From Polyangiaceae bacterium (GTDB lineage Bacteria > Myxococcota_A > Polyangia > Polyangiales > Polyangiaceae), in contig JACKEA010000005.1 of NCBI GenBank assembly GCA_020633235.1, positions 806,001-870,000 on the forward strand: a stretch of DNA of 64,000 nt, written 5' to 3'. The position numbers and the translations under genes were made by a program. The notes under the pieces were generated by a model. The model made no database searches. It was not told the origin of the DNA and saw only the letters and a program-made list of their open reading frames with translations. Positions 25,352-34,461 of this stretch are shown in pieces (the first letter of the stretch is position 1; the number at the start of each line of letters is the position of its first letter).

Positions 25352-25945
25352 ATGACTACCCGCATGCTGGACCTTGGCGGCACCGCCCGCGTGAGCGTCG
25401 ACCCCGATTGGCTGTGCACCGAAGCCGCCGAGCGTCTCCAGCGCGATCTGGTGCGACAGCTCCGTTGGGAGCAGCGGGACGTCGTACTCTTCGGCCGCCG
25501 CGTGTCGCAACCTCGGCTCATCGCCTGGTGCGGAGAGCTCGGTTACCGCTACAGCGGCCAGACCCTGGAGCCCCGCGCCGCACCGGGGGCGCTCGCCGAG
25601 GTGCTCGCCCGGGTGGTCCGGGAAACCGGCACCGAGTTCAACCACGTGCTGGTCAACCGCTACCGTGACGGCAACGACGGCATGGGCCTGCACGCCGACG
25701 ACGAGCCCGAGCTGGGCCCGGACCCCGTGGTCGCTTCGCTATCGCTGGGCGCCACCCGCCGCTTCGTGCTGCGCCCACGGAACCGCAAGCACCCACCCCT
25801 GAGCGTGGAGCTCGAGAGCGGCACGCTGCTGGTCATGCACGCCGGGACTCAAGCCTCGCATCGCCACGGAATACCCAAGACGACGCGCCCCGTCGGCGAG
25901 CGGCTGAGCCTGACGTTCCGCCGGCTGCTCCGCGCGCCGGGTTGA
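25352..25945 (+). CDS. alkB: AlkB-like 2-oxoglutarate/Fe(II) dioxygenase
   Basis: Oxidative demethylation of alkylated bases (1-meA, 3-meC). The 197-residue length fits the ALKBH2/3-like bacterial AlkB group. Motifs: NHVLVNRYRDGNDGMGLHADDEPELG with the iron ligands His114 and Asp116, SLGATRRFVLRPR, SGTLLVMHAGTQASHRHGIPK with the third iron ligand His172, and LSLTFRRL for 2-oxoglutarate binding. No ada or other adaptive-response gene is adjacent, and upstream is the divergent TPR gene. Confidence 0.93.
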   Translation: MTTRMLDLGGTARVSVDPDWLCTEAAERLQRDLVRQLRWEQRDVVLFGRRVSQPRLIAWCGELGYRYSGQTLEPRAAPGALAEVLARVVRETGTEFNHVLVNRYRDGNDGMGLHADDEPELGPDPVVASLSLGATRRFVLRPRNRKHPPLSVELESGTLLVMHAGTQASHRHGIPKTTRPVGERLSLTFRRLLRAPG

Positions 25946-25946
25946 G

Positions 25947-26780
25947 CTACTGCGCGCCGCCCAGGATCACCCGCACCGACACGCGCCGCAGCTTGGCATC
26001 CGCGGGCTTGGCCGCCGTGCCCGAGCCGAACACGGATTGCGTCAGCGAGATCACCACCATGCGGTGGGGATCCACGCCGGCGGCGGCAATGCGATCCTTC
26101 ACCGCGCGTGCACGCGAGTCCGCCAGTCCAATTTGCTCCCCAGGAGAGACCTGGCCGATGACCGCCACGCACTCCAGCGTGGGATTCGCCTTCATCCGCG
26201 CCGCAATGCCCTGCACCAGCGGCTCTGCGTTGGCGCCGAGCTCCGCCGAGTTGGCTTCGAACTCGAAGTACTCCGGCATGGTGCTGGTCCCGCCCAGGTC
26301 ACCGCGCACCGTGTCTTGTGTGGCCGAAGACTCGATCTTCTGACAGCCCACGGGCCCCGCCGGCGCCGTGCTCGCGGTCCGCGAGGCATCGAAGGGCGGC
26401 ACCGACACGACCAGCTTGCCCGGAACGCAGGTTCCGGGCGGCGGCGCCTGGAGGTGACACGCCGCGGGCATGCTGTGCTCCAGGTGATCGCGCAGCGCTT
26501 GTTCCTGGCTGGCCATCACCGTGACCTCGTCCCGCAGCTCCGGCGGCGTGAAGGTCGAGTGCTCCGGGTTTTCCTGCGGCGTGTAGATCACCTCCATCAC
26601 GACGTGGGGTGCCGGGAACTCCGCCTCGCGGATCTTGGTGACGGAACGGAGAGTGCACACGCCGCTCCATTCTTCCGCGGCGCAGCCGGACCCTTCGCTG
26701 GGGCCACCGCACGCCAGGGCCAAGAGGCCGAGACCGATGCCGAAGAGGGTCGCAGTCGAGATCCGAAGCCAGCGAGACAT
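25947..26780 (-). CDS. OmpA-like lipoprotein
   Basis: A 277-residue predicted lipoprotein (lipobox LLALACGG). The middle part is unrecognised and contains Cys and Pro. The C-terminal 110 residues look like an OmpA/Pal peptidoglycan-binding domain: EYFEFEANSAELGANAEPLVQGIAARMKANPTL as the first strand-helix, GQVSPGEQIGLADSRARAVKDRIAAAGVDPHRM replacing the usual GHTD..G....LS..RA..V...L...G. The peptidoglycan-contacting GHTD Asp is altered (GQVS), but the LADSRARAVKDRI helix is clear. Probably tethers outer membrane to the wall, with weaker confidence than a canonical Pal. Confidence 0.78.
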   Translation of the reverse strand: MSRWLRISTATLFGIGLGLLALACGGPSEGSGCAAEEWSGVCTLRSVTKIREAEFPAPHVVMEVIYTPQENPEHSTFTPPELRDEVTVMASQEQALRDHLEHSMPAACHLQAPPPGTCVPGKLVVSVPPFDASRTASTAPAGPVGCQKIESSATQDTVRGDLGGTSTMPEYFEFEANSAELGANAEPLVQGIAARMKANPTLECVAVIGQVSPGEQIGLADSRARAVKDRIAAAGVDPHRMVVISLTQSVFGSGTAAKPADAKLRRVSVRVILGGAQ

Positions 26781-26911
26781 GCTGGGAGCCTACCCCAAGC
26801 GCCCCCGCGAGCCACCCCGCAGCGCGCCCTCCACTGCCGTTCGTCAGTGGCGTTTCCGCGCCGCGGCGACATCCAAGAATTCGGTAGCGAGGTCTTGTCG
26901 GGGCGCCGCGG

Positions 26912-27844
26912 TCACGGCACGAGCACGACGGCACCATCGACGATGGCCACGTCGCCGTCGTGCTTCACCAGGATCCCGTCGAGGGCCTGATAGCCGTCGG
27001 CGCGGAACGGCCCCGCTTCGGTCGAGAGCCAGCCGTCGCCAATGGGACGGAAGCGTGCAAAATGCGTCACCAACGTGTCGCCGGACCAGGGCGCGGGGTC
27101 GTGGATCGCGAGCACGCCGGGCGCGGGATTTCCGCCGGCGTCCACGTCCATGCCCACCACCGTGAGCCAGTGACCGCCGTGGCGACGCCACACCCCGCCG
27201 CGGGGGCTCGGCTGATACCAGCCCACGTTGAGCCACGCCACGCCGCCGCTCTCGAGAGCTTCTCGGATGAAGCCGATCTGCGCGATCTTGTCGTTGCCGG
27301 AGTACTTCGCGGGGTGCGCGCGCCAGCCCTGGTACTGAAGTCGATGAAAACCGAAGCCCGCGTCCTTCATGTAGCGAGCAAGGCCTTCGAGCACGGCGGC
27401 GGCGCCGGTTCCGCTGTTGGCTCCGGTGGCCATGTAGCGGCGGGAGCCGAGGCGACGCACCAGCTCGAGCTGGCGCGCGTGGTCGTCGTCACCGGCGGGC
27501 GCGAGCCCTTGGTAGCCGTGCTCCGAGAGCCACATGAGGGAGTTGGAGACCGCGACCGGCCCACAGTAGGAGCCACCGCCCCCGGGCAGCCCCAGCTCGG
27601 GATCCGTCTGCGTGAGATCCGGCATGTCGTGGACGTGGGCCTTCAAGGCGGCGCGGCGCTTCTCGAGGGCGCGCTCGGCCGCCAACATGCGGGACGTCGA
27701 GCCGTAGGCGATGCTGGCGGCGGGCGCTCCGAGGCCCACGTCGAGGGCCCGGTCGGCCGGCGCGGCGGAAGCGAGACCCAGGGGCAAGCCGGCCAGAACG
27801 GCGGCGATGACCGCGACGGATCCGAGAGCGAACGCACGACGCAT
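26912..27844 (-). CDS. Secreted papain-like (C39-type) cysteine peptidase
   Basis: A 310-residue exported protein with a Sec signal (about residues 1-28). The candidate catalytic Cys is in GGGSYCGPVAVSNSLMWLSEHG, the His in RHGGHWLTVVGMDVDA, and an Asp/Asn-position residue in VLAIHDPAPW. This order and spacing (Cys near the N-terminus after a helix, GGHWhxVxG, DPW) is that of papain-like C39 family proteins. The C39 family cleaves double-Gly leader peptides in ABC exporters, but this one is free-standing and secreted, so a degradative or processing role outside the cytoplasm is more likely. Substrate unknown. Confidence 0.75.
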   Translation of the reverse strand: MRRAFALGSVAVIAAVLAGLPLGLASAAPADRALDVGLGAPAASIAYGSTSRMLAAERALEKRRAALKAHVHDMPDLTQTDPELGLPGGGGSYCGPVAVSNSLMWLSEHGYQGLAPAGDDDHARQLELVRRLGSRRYMATGANSGTGAAAVLEGLARYMKDAGFGFHRLQYQGWRAHPAKYSGNDKIAQIGFIREALESGGVAWLNVGWYQPSPRGGVWRRHGGHWLTVVGMDVDAGGNPAPGVLAIHDPAPWSGDTLVTHFARFRPIGDGWLSTEAGPFRADGYQALDGILVKHDGDVAIVDGAVVLVP

Positions 27845-27913
27845 GAGCGGTGGCAGCGTACGCAGCGGCGGGCCGAGGTGTCAAAGTCGTTGGCTTGTCT
27901 TACGCTGTGCCCC

Positions 27914-28543
27914 GTGAAGCCGCTGGTCTACGCGATGGTGCTCCTGGCGGGCGCGTGCAGCCGCTCCCGAGGGGCTGAGGAAGCGCCGCCCCCGGCCGTG
28001 ATGGTGCCCCCGGCGGCGAGCTCCGTCACAGCTCCCGCAAAGAAGCCCGCCGAGACGCTCGAACGCTTCTTGGCCACGGTTCGGACCGCGCTCGAGACGC
28101 GGGACGTCGCCACCCTGGCCCGATATGCGGCGCCGGGGGGCATCCGCTTCGATCCCTACGCGTTCATCGCGCCGGAGCCCACCGTGGTGCTCACGCCGAA
28201 CGAGCTTCGAGGAGCCCTGACGGATCCCACGCTGAGGAAGTTCGGGGCCTACGATGGCTCGGGCGAGCCGATCGTCATGACCTTCGCGGAGTACTTCGAC
28301 AAGTTCGTCCGCATCCCGGATCTCGAGCACGCCCAGCGAGCCGTCGACTCCACGATTGGCTCCGGAAACACACCGAGCAACTTGAAGCAGGTGTTTCCCG
28401 ACGCCTCCTTCGTGGAGTTTCACCACGCGGGCAGCGACCCGAAGTACGAGGGCATGGATTGGCAGAGCGTGCGCGTGGTGTTCCGGCGCGACGGGGATCA
28501 TTTCCGGATCCTCGCCATCATCCACGACCAGTGGACGATCTGA
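27914..28543 (+). CDS. Lipoprotein of unknown function
   Basis: A 209-residue predicted lipoprotein from a GTG start; lipobox LLAGACSR. Short Pro/Ala linker, then a single domain of about 165 residues beginning with ETLERFLATVRTALETRDVATLARYAAPGGIRFDPYAF and ending with SVRVVFRRDGDHFRILAIIHDQWTI. The early helix plus final long beta hairpins resemble the SnoaL/NTF2-like cone fold; this is a guess from pattern. It heads a three-gene run ending with the carrier-HEAT protein. Confidence 0.75.
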   Translation: MKPLVYAMVLLAGACSRSRGAEEAPPPAVMVPPAASSVTAPAKKPAETLERFLATVRTALETRDVATLARYAAPGGIRFDPYAFIAPEPTVVLTPNELRGALTDPTLRKFGAYDGSGEPIVMTFAEYFDKFVRIPDLEHAQRAVDSTIGSGNTPSNLKQVFPDASFVEFHHAGSDPKYEGMDWQSVRVVFRRDGDHFRILAIIHDQWTI

Positions 28544-28566
28544 GCACCGTCGGGCAGGATTGAACC

Positions 28567-28908
28567 GTGCGTGTGCTCGATGGCCACCATGCCGTGCTCG
28601 AAGAGGAGCGCCGCCTCGACGACCGCGGCGGCAAGAAGTTCGACCGATTGGCCTTCGCCCGCTGGGCCCTGTCGAAGCTCGCGCCCCGGCGCATGACGGT
28701 GGCCATCTATCGGGGCGCCCGTGAGCTACGCGTGGAGCGCGGGCGCGATCTCGCCGGCGGGCCGGACGCGCGCTGGGCGATCGTGGGCATTCCGGAGCAT
28801 GCCAGCCGGGAGCACATCGCCGTGGCGCTGGCCGAGCTCGCCGGAGCGACCGATCATCCCTACGTCGTGGACCTGCTCCTCGGCACGGAGCCCGAGCCCG
28901 TGAGCTGA
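28567..28908 (+). CDS. Small conserved-looking protein, unknown
   Basis: A 113-residue soluble protein (GTG start). Basic, with alternating strand and helix (RMTVAIYRGARELRVERGRD, RWAIVGIPEHASREHIAVALAELAG). No motif recognised. It lies 23 bases after the lipoprotein gene and four bases before the carrier-HEAT-cNMP gene, so it is almost certainly co-transcribed. Confidence 0.65.
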   Translation: MRVLDGHHAVLEEERRLDDRGGKKFDRLAFARWALSKLAPRRMTVAIYRGARELRVERGRDLAGGPDARWAIVGIPEHASREHIAVALAELAGATDHPYVVDLLLGTEPEPVS

Positions 28909-28912
28909 CGCG

Positions 28913-31900
28913 ATGACCAAGGAGTCCGCTCTCGAACGCTGGCTCTCGGTGCTTTCCATACGCCCCGGCGAGGGGCGCCGCACGCTGCTCCTGTTTCTGT
29001 ATCTGCTGATGGCGTCGGCGGTGTTCATCCTCGGCCGCACTGTCCGCGACACCCTGTTTCTGAGTCGATATCCGATCAGCGCGTTGCCGTGGATGTTCGT
29101 ACTGTACGGCGCCGCGTCGGCGGTGACGGCCATCGTGTACGGCCGCTACGCGGACCGGGTTCCCCGTCACGTGATGATCGGCGCCTCCGTGGCCATCGGA
29201 ATCGGCAGCTACGTGGGCGTCTGGGCTCTGGTGCGCCTCGGGCAAAGCTGGATTTACCCGGTGTTCTACGTTTGGTCCGAGGTGGCGGCGAACCTGTTCA
29301 TCGTGCAGTTCTGGACCCTGGCCAACGATCTCAACGATCCCCGCAGCGCCAAGCGGCTGTTCGGACTCATCGGCTCGGCGCGGGTGCTCGGCACGGTGGT
29401 GATCGGCACCACGACGGGAATCGTGGTGCGCGCCATCGGCACCGAGCAGCTCCTGTTCGTGCTGGCGGCATTGATGGCGGCCATCGGCGCCCTGGCCTTC
29501 GCTCTGCGACGCGAGAAGAAGGTGGAGCCGGTACGGGCGCCGTCTCGCCACCCGCAGAGGTCGCCGTCGGTAGCGAGGGATCCCTACGTTCAGGCGCTGG
29601 CGGCCTTCCTGCTGCTCACGTTCACGGCGCTGACGGTGGGCGACTATCAGTTCAAGGTGATCGCCCGCGCCACCTACCAAGAAGACAGACTCGCGGAGTT
29701 CTTCAGCCTGTTCTACGCCGTCACCGGCATCGTTTCCTTCCTGTTCCAACTGTTCGTCACGCCGCGCGTGCTGCGGCGCCTGGGCGTCGCTTGGGGCATG
29801 GGGGTGATGCCGGGAGTGTTTGGCCTTGCGAGCATCACGCTGCCGTTCCTGACCACGCTGCCCGTGGCCAGCGTGATGAAGTTCGCGGACAACGGCTTCC
29901 AGTACACCATTCACGACACCACCCTGCAGGCGCTGTACGTGCCCTTCCCGGCGCAGGCCAAGGCGAAGACCCGCGCCCTGTTGGACGCGGTGGTGAAGCC
30001 CTGCTCCTACGGCGCCGGGGGTCTGGTGCTGATCCTGCTCGCCACCCGCCTCGACGTGGGTCAGCTTTCCTACGTGACCGCCGTCGTGGTCACAGCTTGG
30101 CTCGCCGTCATCCCGCTGGTGCGGCGACGGTACCTCGCCGCGCTCAAGTCGACCCTGAGCACCTACGGTTCCCTCGAGTCGGACTCCGAGTTCCTGCTCG
30201 ACGCAGCGGGGCGCCAGGCCTTGTTCGACGTCTTGAAGGCGGGAACACCACGACAAATATTGACGGCCCTCGAGCAGCTCGAAGCGGACAATCCGCCCGA
30301 GCTGTCCCGAGCGCTCAGCGGACTCTTGGCGCACCCCCACCCGGAGGTACGGAAGAAGGCCTTGGCCCTGGCCTGCTCGCAGCCGGACGCCGCCGCCGAC
30401 GTGGCCGCCAGGGCGATCCGCGATCCCGAGCCCACGGTGCGGGCCGCCGCGGCGCGCGCGCTGGCGGATCTGCGCGGCGACGAAGTGGTCGACGTGCTGG
30501 TCGAGCTGATCGACTCACCTCACACGGACGTGCGCGTGGCGGCGCTCTCGGGCCTGTCGCGGCGCGGGGGCGTGGATGGACAGATTGCCGCGGGCAAGCG
30601 CCTCGGCGAGCTGTTGGCGGGGAGCGCGACCGCTCGTGTCGAGGCGGCCCGGGTGCTGGCGGAGCTGTCGAACGACGCTTTTCGACCGCTGCGAAACCTG
30701 CTCAATGACGAGGATCCCTCCGTGCGGCGCGCCGCCCTCAAGGCCTGTGCCGGCGTGGCCGACCCGCGCCTGGCCCCGGATCTCGTGGCTCAGCTCGCGG
30801 ATCCGGCGTGTCGCGTGCGCGCCGCCGGCGCCCTCGTCGCCATCGGGTCGCCCTGTGTCGATCTGTTGGCGGACACCTTGTCCGACTCGAACGCGCCGCG
30901 GCCGGTACGTCTGCTGATTCCGCGCATCCTGAGGCGCATCGTCGCGCCCGAATGCTACGCGCGGTTGCGTGCCCAAGTCGACGTCGAGGACAGCCACCTG
31001 AGGCTGCGGATCTTCGCCGCCCTCGCCGCCCTCCGCGAAGCGCTGGCCCTACCGCCGGAACCGAAGGACTGGGTGCTCGGCCTGTTGGAGAGCGAGATCC
31101 GCCGAGGCTACCGCAACCTGGCGGCCTGGGAGTCGGCGCGAGAGACGCTGAGCACTCCGCTCCTGGACGAGGAAATGAGCTTCCGGCACCAGCGCGCGAT
31201 CAAGCGCGTGCTGCGCGCCCTCGAGCTTCGCTTCGAGCGGCCGGCGTTGCGCCTGGTGCGCGATCGCATCGGCGACCCGCGCCGCCACGCCAACGCCGTG
31301 GAGGTGCTCGACGCGCTTCTCGACCCGCGCATGCGGCCGATGGTGATGCCGTTCTTCGACGACATCTCCGTTCCGGAGCGCTTGACCCGCGCCGGCGGCT
31401 TCGCGCCGAAGGCGCTCAGCGTCGAGGAGTTCGCTCGCGAAGAGACGGAGCACCCGAACCCTTACGTCGCGCTGGTGGTATACGACAGCCTGGGCAAGCA
31501 CCTGCCAGCTCTCGCCGCCGAGCTCGCGCAGAAGGGCCTTTCGCGCCCGGAGCCCCTCGTCCGCGAAGGCGCCCTGCGGGCGCTGGCTGCTGCAGAGCCG
31601 GACCGCGCGCGCGTCGCGCTGGAACGCCTGCTCGACGATCATGACCCGACCCTACGTCACCACGCTCAGGCGCTCCTGGCCGAGCTGGATGGAAACTCGG
31701 AGGCAACCATGCACTCGACGGTCGAGAAGATCCTGATCCTGAAGAGCGCCCCAGTGTTCGAGAAGGTGGCGGGAGAGGATCTCGCTCCTTTGGCCCGCGT
31801 GGCGTCGGAAGAAGTGTACGCGGACGGCGAACGGGTGTTCGAGGAGGGAGAGGTGGGCGACTCGCTGTTCGTGATCGTCCGCGGTCGCGTCGCGATCGTG

Positions 31901-32161
31901 ACGGGCAGCGAGAAGATCGCCGAGCTGGGTCCGGGAGAGGCCTTCGGCGAGATGGCGGTGCTCGACAGCGCTCCGCGCAGCGCGTCCGCCGCCGCCGAGG
32001 GCGAGGTCGAGCTGCTGCGCATCGGTAGTGAAGAGTTCTACGAGATCCTCCACGAGCAAGTGGAGATCGCAGAGGGCGTGATCCGCATGCTCACCCAGCG
32101 GCTGAGGGAGAGCACGGCACAGCTGTCCCAGGACCGCGCTGCGCCGCTCTCCGTCCTCTGA
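28913..32161 (+). CDS. Npt/ADP-ATP-carrier-like transporter fused to HEAT repeats and cNMP-binding domain
   Basis: A 1082-residue, three-part protein. Residues 1-410 are an MFS-like transporter of about 12 TM helices with features of the Npt (plastid/parasite nucleotide carrier) superfamily: RTVRDTLFLSRYPISALPWMFVLYG, VWSEVAANLFIVQFWTLANDLND and MKFADNGFQYTIHDTTLQALYVPFP. Residues about 440-930 are tandem HEAT/PBS-lyase-type repeats (e.g. RDPEPTVRAAAARALADLRGD, NDEDPSVRRAALKACAGVADP). Residues about 943-1060 are a cyclic-nucleotide-binding domain with the phosphate cassette GEAFGEMAVLDSAPRSAS. The cytosolic parts probably control transport. Cargo, nucleotide use and ligand are unknown. Confidence 0.9.
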   Translation: MTKESALERWLSVLSIRPGEGRRTLLLFLYLLMASAVFILGRTVRDTLFLSRYPISALPWMFVLYGAASAVTAIVYGRYADRVPRHVMIGASVAIGIGSYVGVWALVRLGQSWIYPVFYVWSEVAANLFIVQFWTLANDLNDPRSAKRLFGLIGSARVLGTVVIGTTTGIVVRAIGTEQLLFVLAALMAAIGALAFALRREKKVEPVRAPSRHPQRSPSVARDPYVQALAAFLLLTFTALTVGDYQFKVIARATYQEDRLAEFFSLFYAVTGIVSFLFQLFVTPRVLRRLGVAWGMGVMPGVFGLASITLPFLTTLPVASVMKFADNGFQYTIHDTTLQALYVPFPAQAKAKTRALLDAVVKPCSYGAGGLVLILLATRLDVGQLSYVTAVVVTAWLAVIPLVRRRYLAALKSTLSTYGSLESDSEFLLDAAGRQALFDVLKAGTPRQILTALEQLEADNPPELSRALSGLLAHPHPEVRKKALALACSQPDAAADVAARAIRDPEPTVRAAAARALADLRGDEVVDVLVELIDSPHTDVRVAALSGLSRRGGVDGQIAAGKRLGELLAGSATARVEAARVLAELSNDAFRPLRNLLNDEDPSVRRAALKACAGVADPRLAPDLVAQLADPACRVRAAGALVAIGSPCVDLLADTLSDSNAPRPVRLLIPRILRRIVAPECYARLRAQVDVEDSHLRLRIFAALAALREALALPPEPKDWVLGLLESEIRRGYRNLAAWESARETLSTPLLDEEMSFRHQRAIKRVLRALELRFERPALRLVRDRIGDPRRHANAVEVLDALLDPRMRPMVMPFFDDISVPERLTRAGGFAPKALSVEEFAREETEHPNPYVALVVYDSLGKHLPALAAELAQKGLSRPEPLVREGALRALAAAEPDRARVALERLLDDHDPTLRHHAQALLAELDGNSEATMHSTVEKILILKSAPVFEKVAGEDLAPLARVASEEVYADGERVFEEGEVGDSLFVIVRGRVAIVTGSEKIAELGPGEAFGEMAVLDSAPRSASAAAEGEVELLRIGSEEFYEILHEQVEIAEGVIRMLTQRLRESTAQLSQDRAAPLSVL

Positions 32162-32196
32162 TTGCGCGACCCCGAGCTCGCGCGTATGGTCCGCGC

Positions 32197-33366
32197 ATGC
32201 GTGGTGCAATTGCGGGTTGGGCCGGCGTGTCACTGGTGTGCTTCGCGGGATGGATTTCCGCCTGCTCTTCTTCCGGGGAGGATCCGACGACGAGCGCCGG
32301 GGGCAGTGGTGGCGCCTCTAGCGGCGGCGCGGCAGGCAGCGCCAGCGGCGGTGCGGCAGGTAGCGCCGGTGCAGCAGGCAGCGGCGGTGCGGCAGGCAGC
32401 GGCGGTGCGGCAGGCAGCGGCGGCGCGGCGGGCAGCGGCGGCGCGGCGGGTAGCGGCGGTGCAGCGGGCAGCGGCGGTGCAGCAGGCGGCGGCGGTGCGG
32501 CAGGCGGTGGCGGTGTGCCAGGCCAGAGTCTACGCTTCGCGGCCATCGGGGACACCGGCAAGGGCAACGACGGCCAGAAGCAAGTCGCCGCTGCGATCAA
32601 GAACAAGTGCGACGCGGAGGGCTGCGACTTCGTCCAGCTCCTGGGCGACAACATCTACGACAGCGGCGTGAGCTCCACGACGGACGCCCAGTGGCAAACC
32701 AAGTTCGAAGAGCCCTACGCCAACATCACCCTCCCCTTCTGGGTCGTGCTCGGCAATCACGACTACGGCGGCAATGGCCTGGGCTACGAGCTTCCCAAGG
32801 CAGACGTCCAGGTGGCCTACAGCCAGGTCTCCAACAAGTGGACCCTCCCGGCGAAGTACTACAAGCACCCCGCAGCCAGCGTGGACTTCTTCGGTCTGGA
32901 CACCAACGCAGCGATGTTCGGCCTCGTGGGCCAACAGAAGACGGACGTCAGCAACTGGATCGCGGCATCCACAGCCACGTGGAAGATCGCGTTCGGCCAC
33001 CACCCCTACAAATCCAATGGGCCCCACGGCAACGCCGGCAGCTACGACAACCTGCCCTTCATTCCCGGCGCCAACGGCGCGGGGGTGAAGGACCTGTTGG
33101 AAACCACCGTGTGCGGCAAGGCCGACGTCTACATCTGCGGCCACGACCACAGCCTCCAGTGGCTCACGCCGACGTGCAACGGCACGGAGTTGATCGTATC
33201 TGGCGGGGGCGCCTCCAATACCGACTTGCCGGGTTCGAACCCGAGCTACTTCCAGGCGGCGCACATCGGCTTCTTGTATGTCGTGATCGAAGGCAAGAAG
33301 TTCCACGGCGAGCTCATCGACGAGACGGGCAAGGTTCTGTTCAGCCGAGACATCGTCAAGCCGTAG
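32197..33366 (+). CDS. Calcineurin-like metallophosphoesterase lipoprotein
   Basis: A 389-residue predicted lipoprotein; lipobox ISACSSS. A Gly/Ala/Ser repeat linker of about 75 residues (AAGSGG units) is followed by a dinuclear metallophosphoesterase domain with all five blocks: FAAIGDTGKG, LLGDNIYD, VLGNHDYGG, FGHHPY and ICGHDHSLQWL. This order matches tartrate-resistant/purple acid phosphatase-type enzymes, which act on phosphomonoesters or nucleotides outside the cell. The domain is complete, so it is probably active. Confidence 0.92.
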   Translation: MRGAIAGWAGVSLVCFAGWISACSSSGEDPTTSAGGSGGASSGGAAGSASGGAAGSAGAAGSGGAAGSGGAAGSGGAAGSGGAAGSGGAAGSGGAAGGGGAAGGGGVPGQSLRFAAIGDTGKGNDGQKQVAAAIKNKCDAEGCDFVQLLGDNIYDSGVSSTTDAQWQTKFEEPYANITLPFWVVLGNHDYGGNGLGYELPKADVQVAYSQVSNKWTLPAKYYKHPAASVDFFGLDTNAAMFGLVGQQKTDVSNWIAASTATWKIAFGHHPYKSNGPHGNAGSYDNLPFIPGANGAGVKDLLETTVCGKADVYICGHDHSLQWLTPTCNGTELIVSGGGASNTDLPGSNPSYFQAAHIGFLYVVIEGKKFHGELIDETGKVLFSRDIVKP

Positions 33367-33438
33367 CGGTGTTGAACACTTTCGGACATGGCTCTGCTTG
33401 CCGCCTCGGATGAGGCACACTCGGGTTCGGGAGGAACG

Positions 33439-34461
33439 ATGATGATGCGACGCTGGGTGATGGTGATGGCAGTGCTGGCCGCGGGCTGCGGGAGTGACGA
33501 CTCGTCGGGGAGCGGTGGCACCGCTGGTAAGGACGCCGGGAGCGGCGGCAGCGCAGGGTCGGCAGGCAGCGGTGGCTCTGGAGCCACGGCGGGCACCGCG
33601 GGCAGCGGCGGCCTGGCCGGTACCGGCGGGGGCACCGCGGGCAGCGGCGGCATGTCAGGCAGCAGCGGCACGGCAGGCAGCGCAGGAGCCGCAGGCGGAA
33701 CTGCGAGCTGCGACAGCACGAACTGCGAGTGGACCTGCTGTGGCGACCAGTGCGTCAATACCACCAACGACTTCAAGAACTGCGGCGCCTGTGGCAAGGC
33801 GTGTACGGGGCAGAACCCATTCTGCGATAACGGCACCTGCAAACCGAACCCGCCCTGCGATAGCGGCACTCAGTGCCCCGGCGTCGCGCTTTGCTGCGGG
33901 GGGAACTGCTGCGCCGCGGGCGACATCTGCTGCGACGTTCCGGGGCCGGTGGTCACTGGCGTCGCGTGCACGAAGCCCACTGCCGAAGGGAGCTGCCCCC
34001 TGGGTTGCAAGACCTGCGTGTGCACGTCGCCCGATACGCCCATCGCCACGCCAAGCGGTGAACGCGCCATCGCCGAGCTCCGCGTCGGGGACCTGGTCTA
34101 CAGCGTCGACCACGGCGCCACGGTGGCGGTGCCCATCCGCGCCATCCACAGCCAGCCGGCACGCTCACACCACGTGATGCACGTCGTGCTCGACGGCGGG
34201 CGCACTCTGGACATCAGCCCCGGACACCCCACGGCCGATGGCCGCCGCTTCGGCGAGCTGCGAGCCGGCGAGGCGCTGGACGGCGTCGGCATCCGGAGCG
34301 TCACCTTGGTGCCCTACCCCCACTCCCGCACCTACGACATCCTGCCGGACTCCGACAGCGGCACCTACTTTGCCGCCGGGGCGCTGATCGGCAGCACGCT
34401 GCAGAAGGGCGCGGATCCCAGCCAGGCGTGCTCCGCGAGCACGCTACCCACCAGCCGCTAG
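33439..34461 (+). CDS. Lipoprotein with Cys-rich middle and C-terminal Hint domain
   Basis: A 340-residue predicted lipoprotein. The ATG at 33439 has GGGAGGA upstream and gives lipobox VLAAGCGS. Residues 20-85 are a Gly/Ala/Ser linker, and 90-192 a Cys-rich domain with 24 cysteines (NCGACGKACTG, ALCCGGNCCAAGDICC). From Cys195 the sequence is Hint-like: CTSPDTPIATPSGERAIAEL, VGDLVYSV, the block-B-like element TLDISPGHPTADG, and YDILPDSDSGTYFAAGALIGST. Hint domains (inteins, Hedgehog, bacterial pretoxin processing) cleave the peptide bond before the Cys. No downstream extein or toxin follows, so if active it would release the upstream domain. Confidence 0.82.
   Translation: MMMRRWVMVMAVLAAGCGSDDSSGSGGTAGKDAGSGGSAGSAGSGGSGATAGTAGSGGLAGTGGGTAGSGGMSGSSGTAGSAGAAGGTASCDSTNCEWTCCGDQCVNTTNDFKNCGACGKACTGQNPFCDNGTCKPNPPCDSGTQCPGVALCCGGNCCAAGDICCDVPGPVVTGVACTKPTAEGSCPLGCKTCVCTSPDTPIATPSGERAIAELRVGDLVYSVDHGATVAVPIRAIHSQPARSHHVMHVVLDGGRTLDISPGHPTADGRRFGELRAGEALDGVGIRSVTLVPYPHSRTYDILPDSDSGTYFAAGALIGSTLQKGADPSQACSASTLPTSR

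Noticed and set aside
27881..30340. 819-codon minus-strand open frame
   Set aside because: Antisense to the lipoprotein and carrier genes; Gln/Arg/His-rich low-complexity translation without any family.
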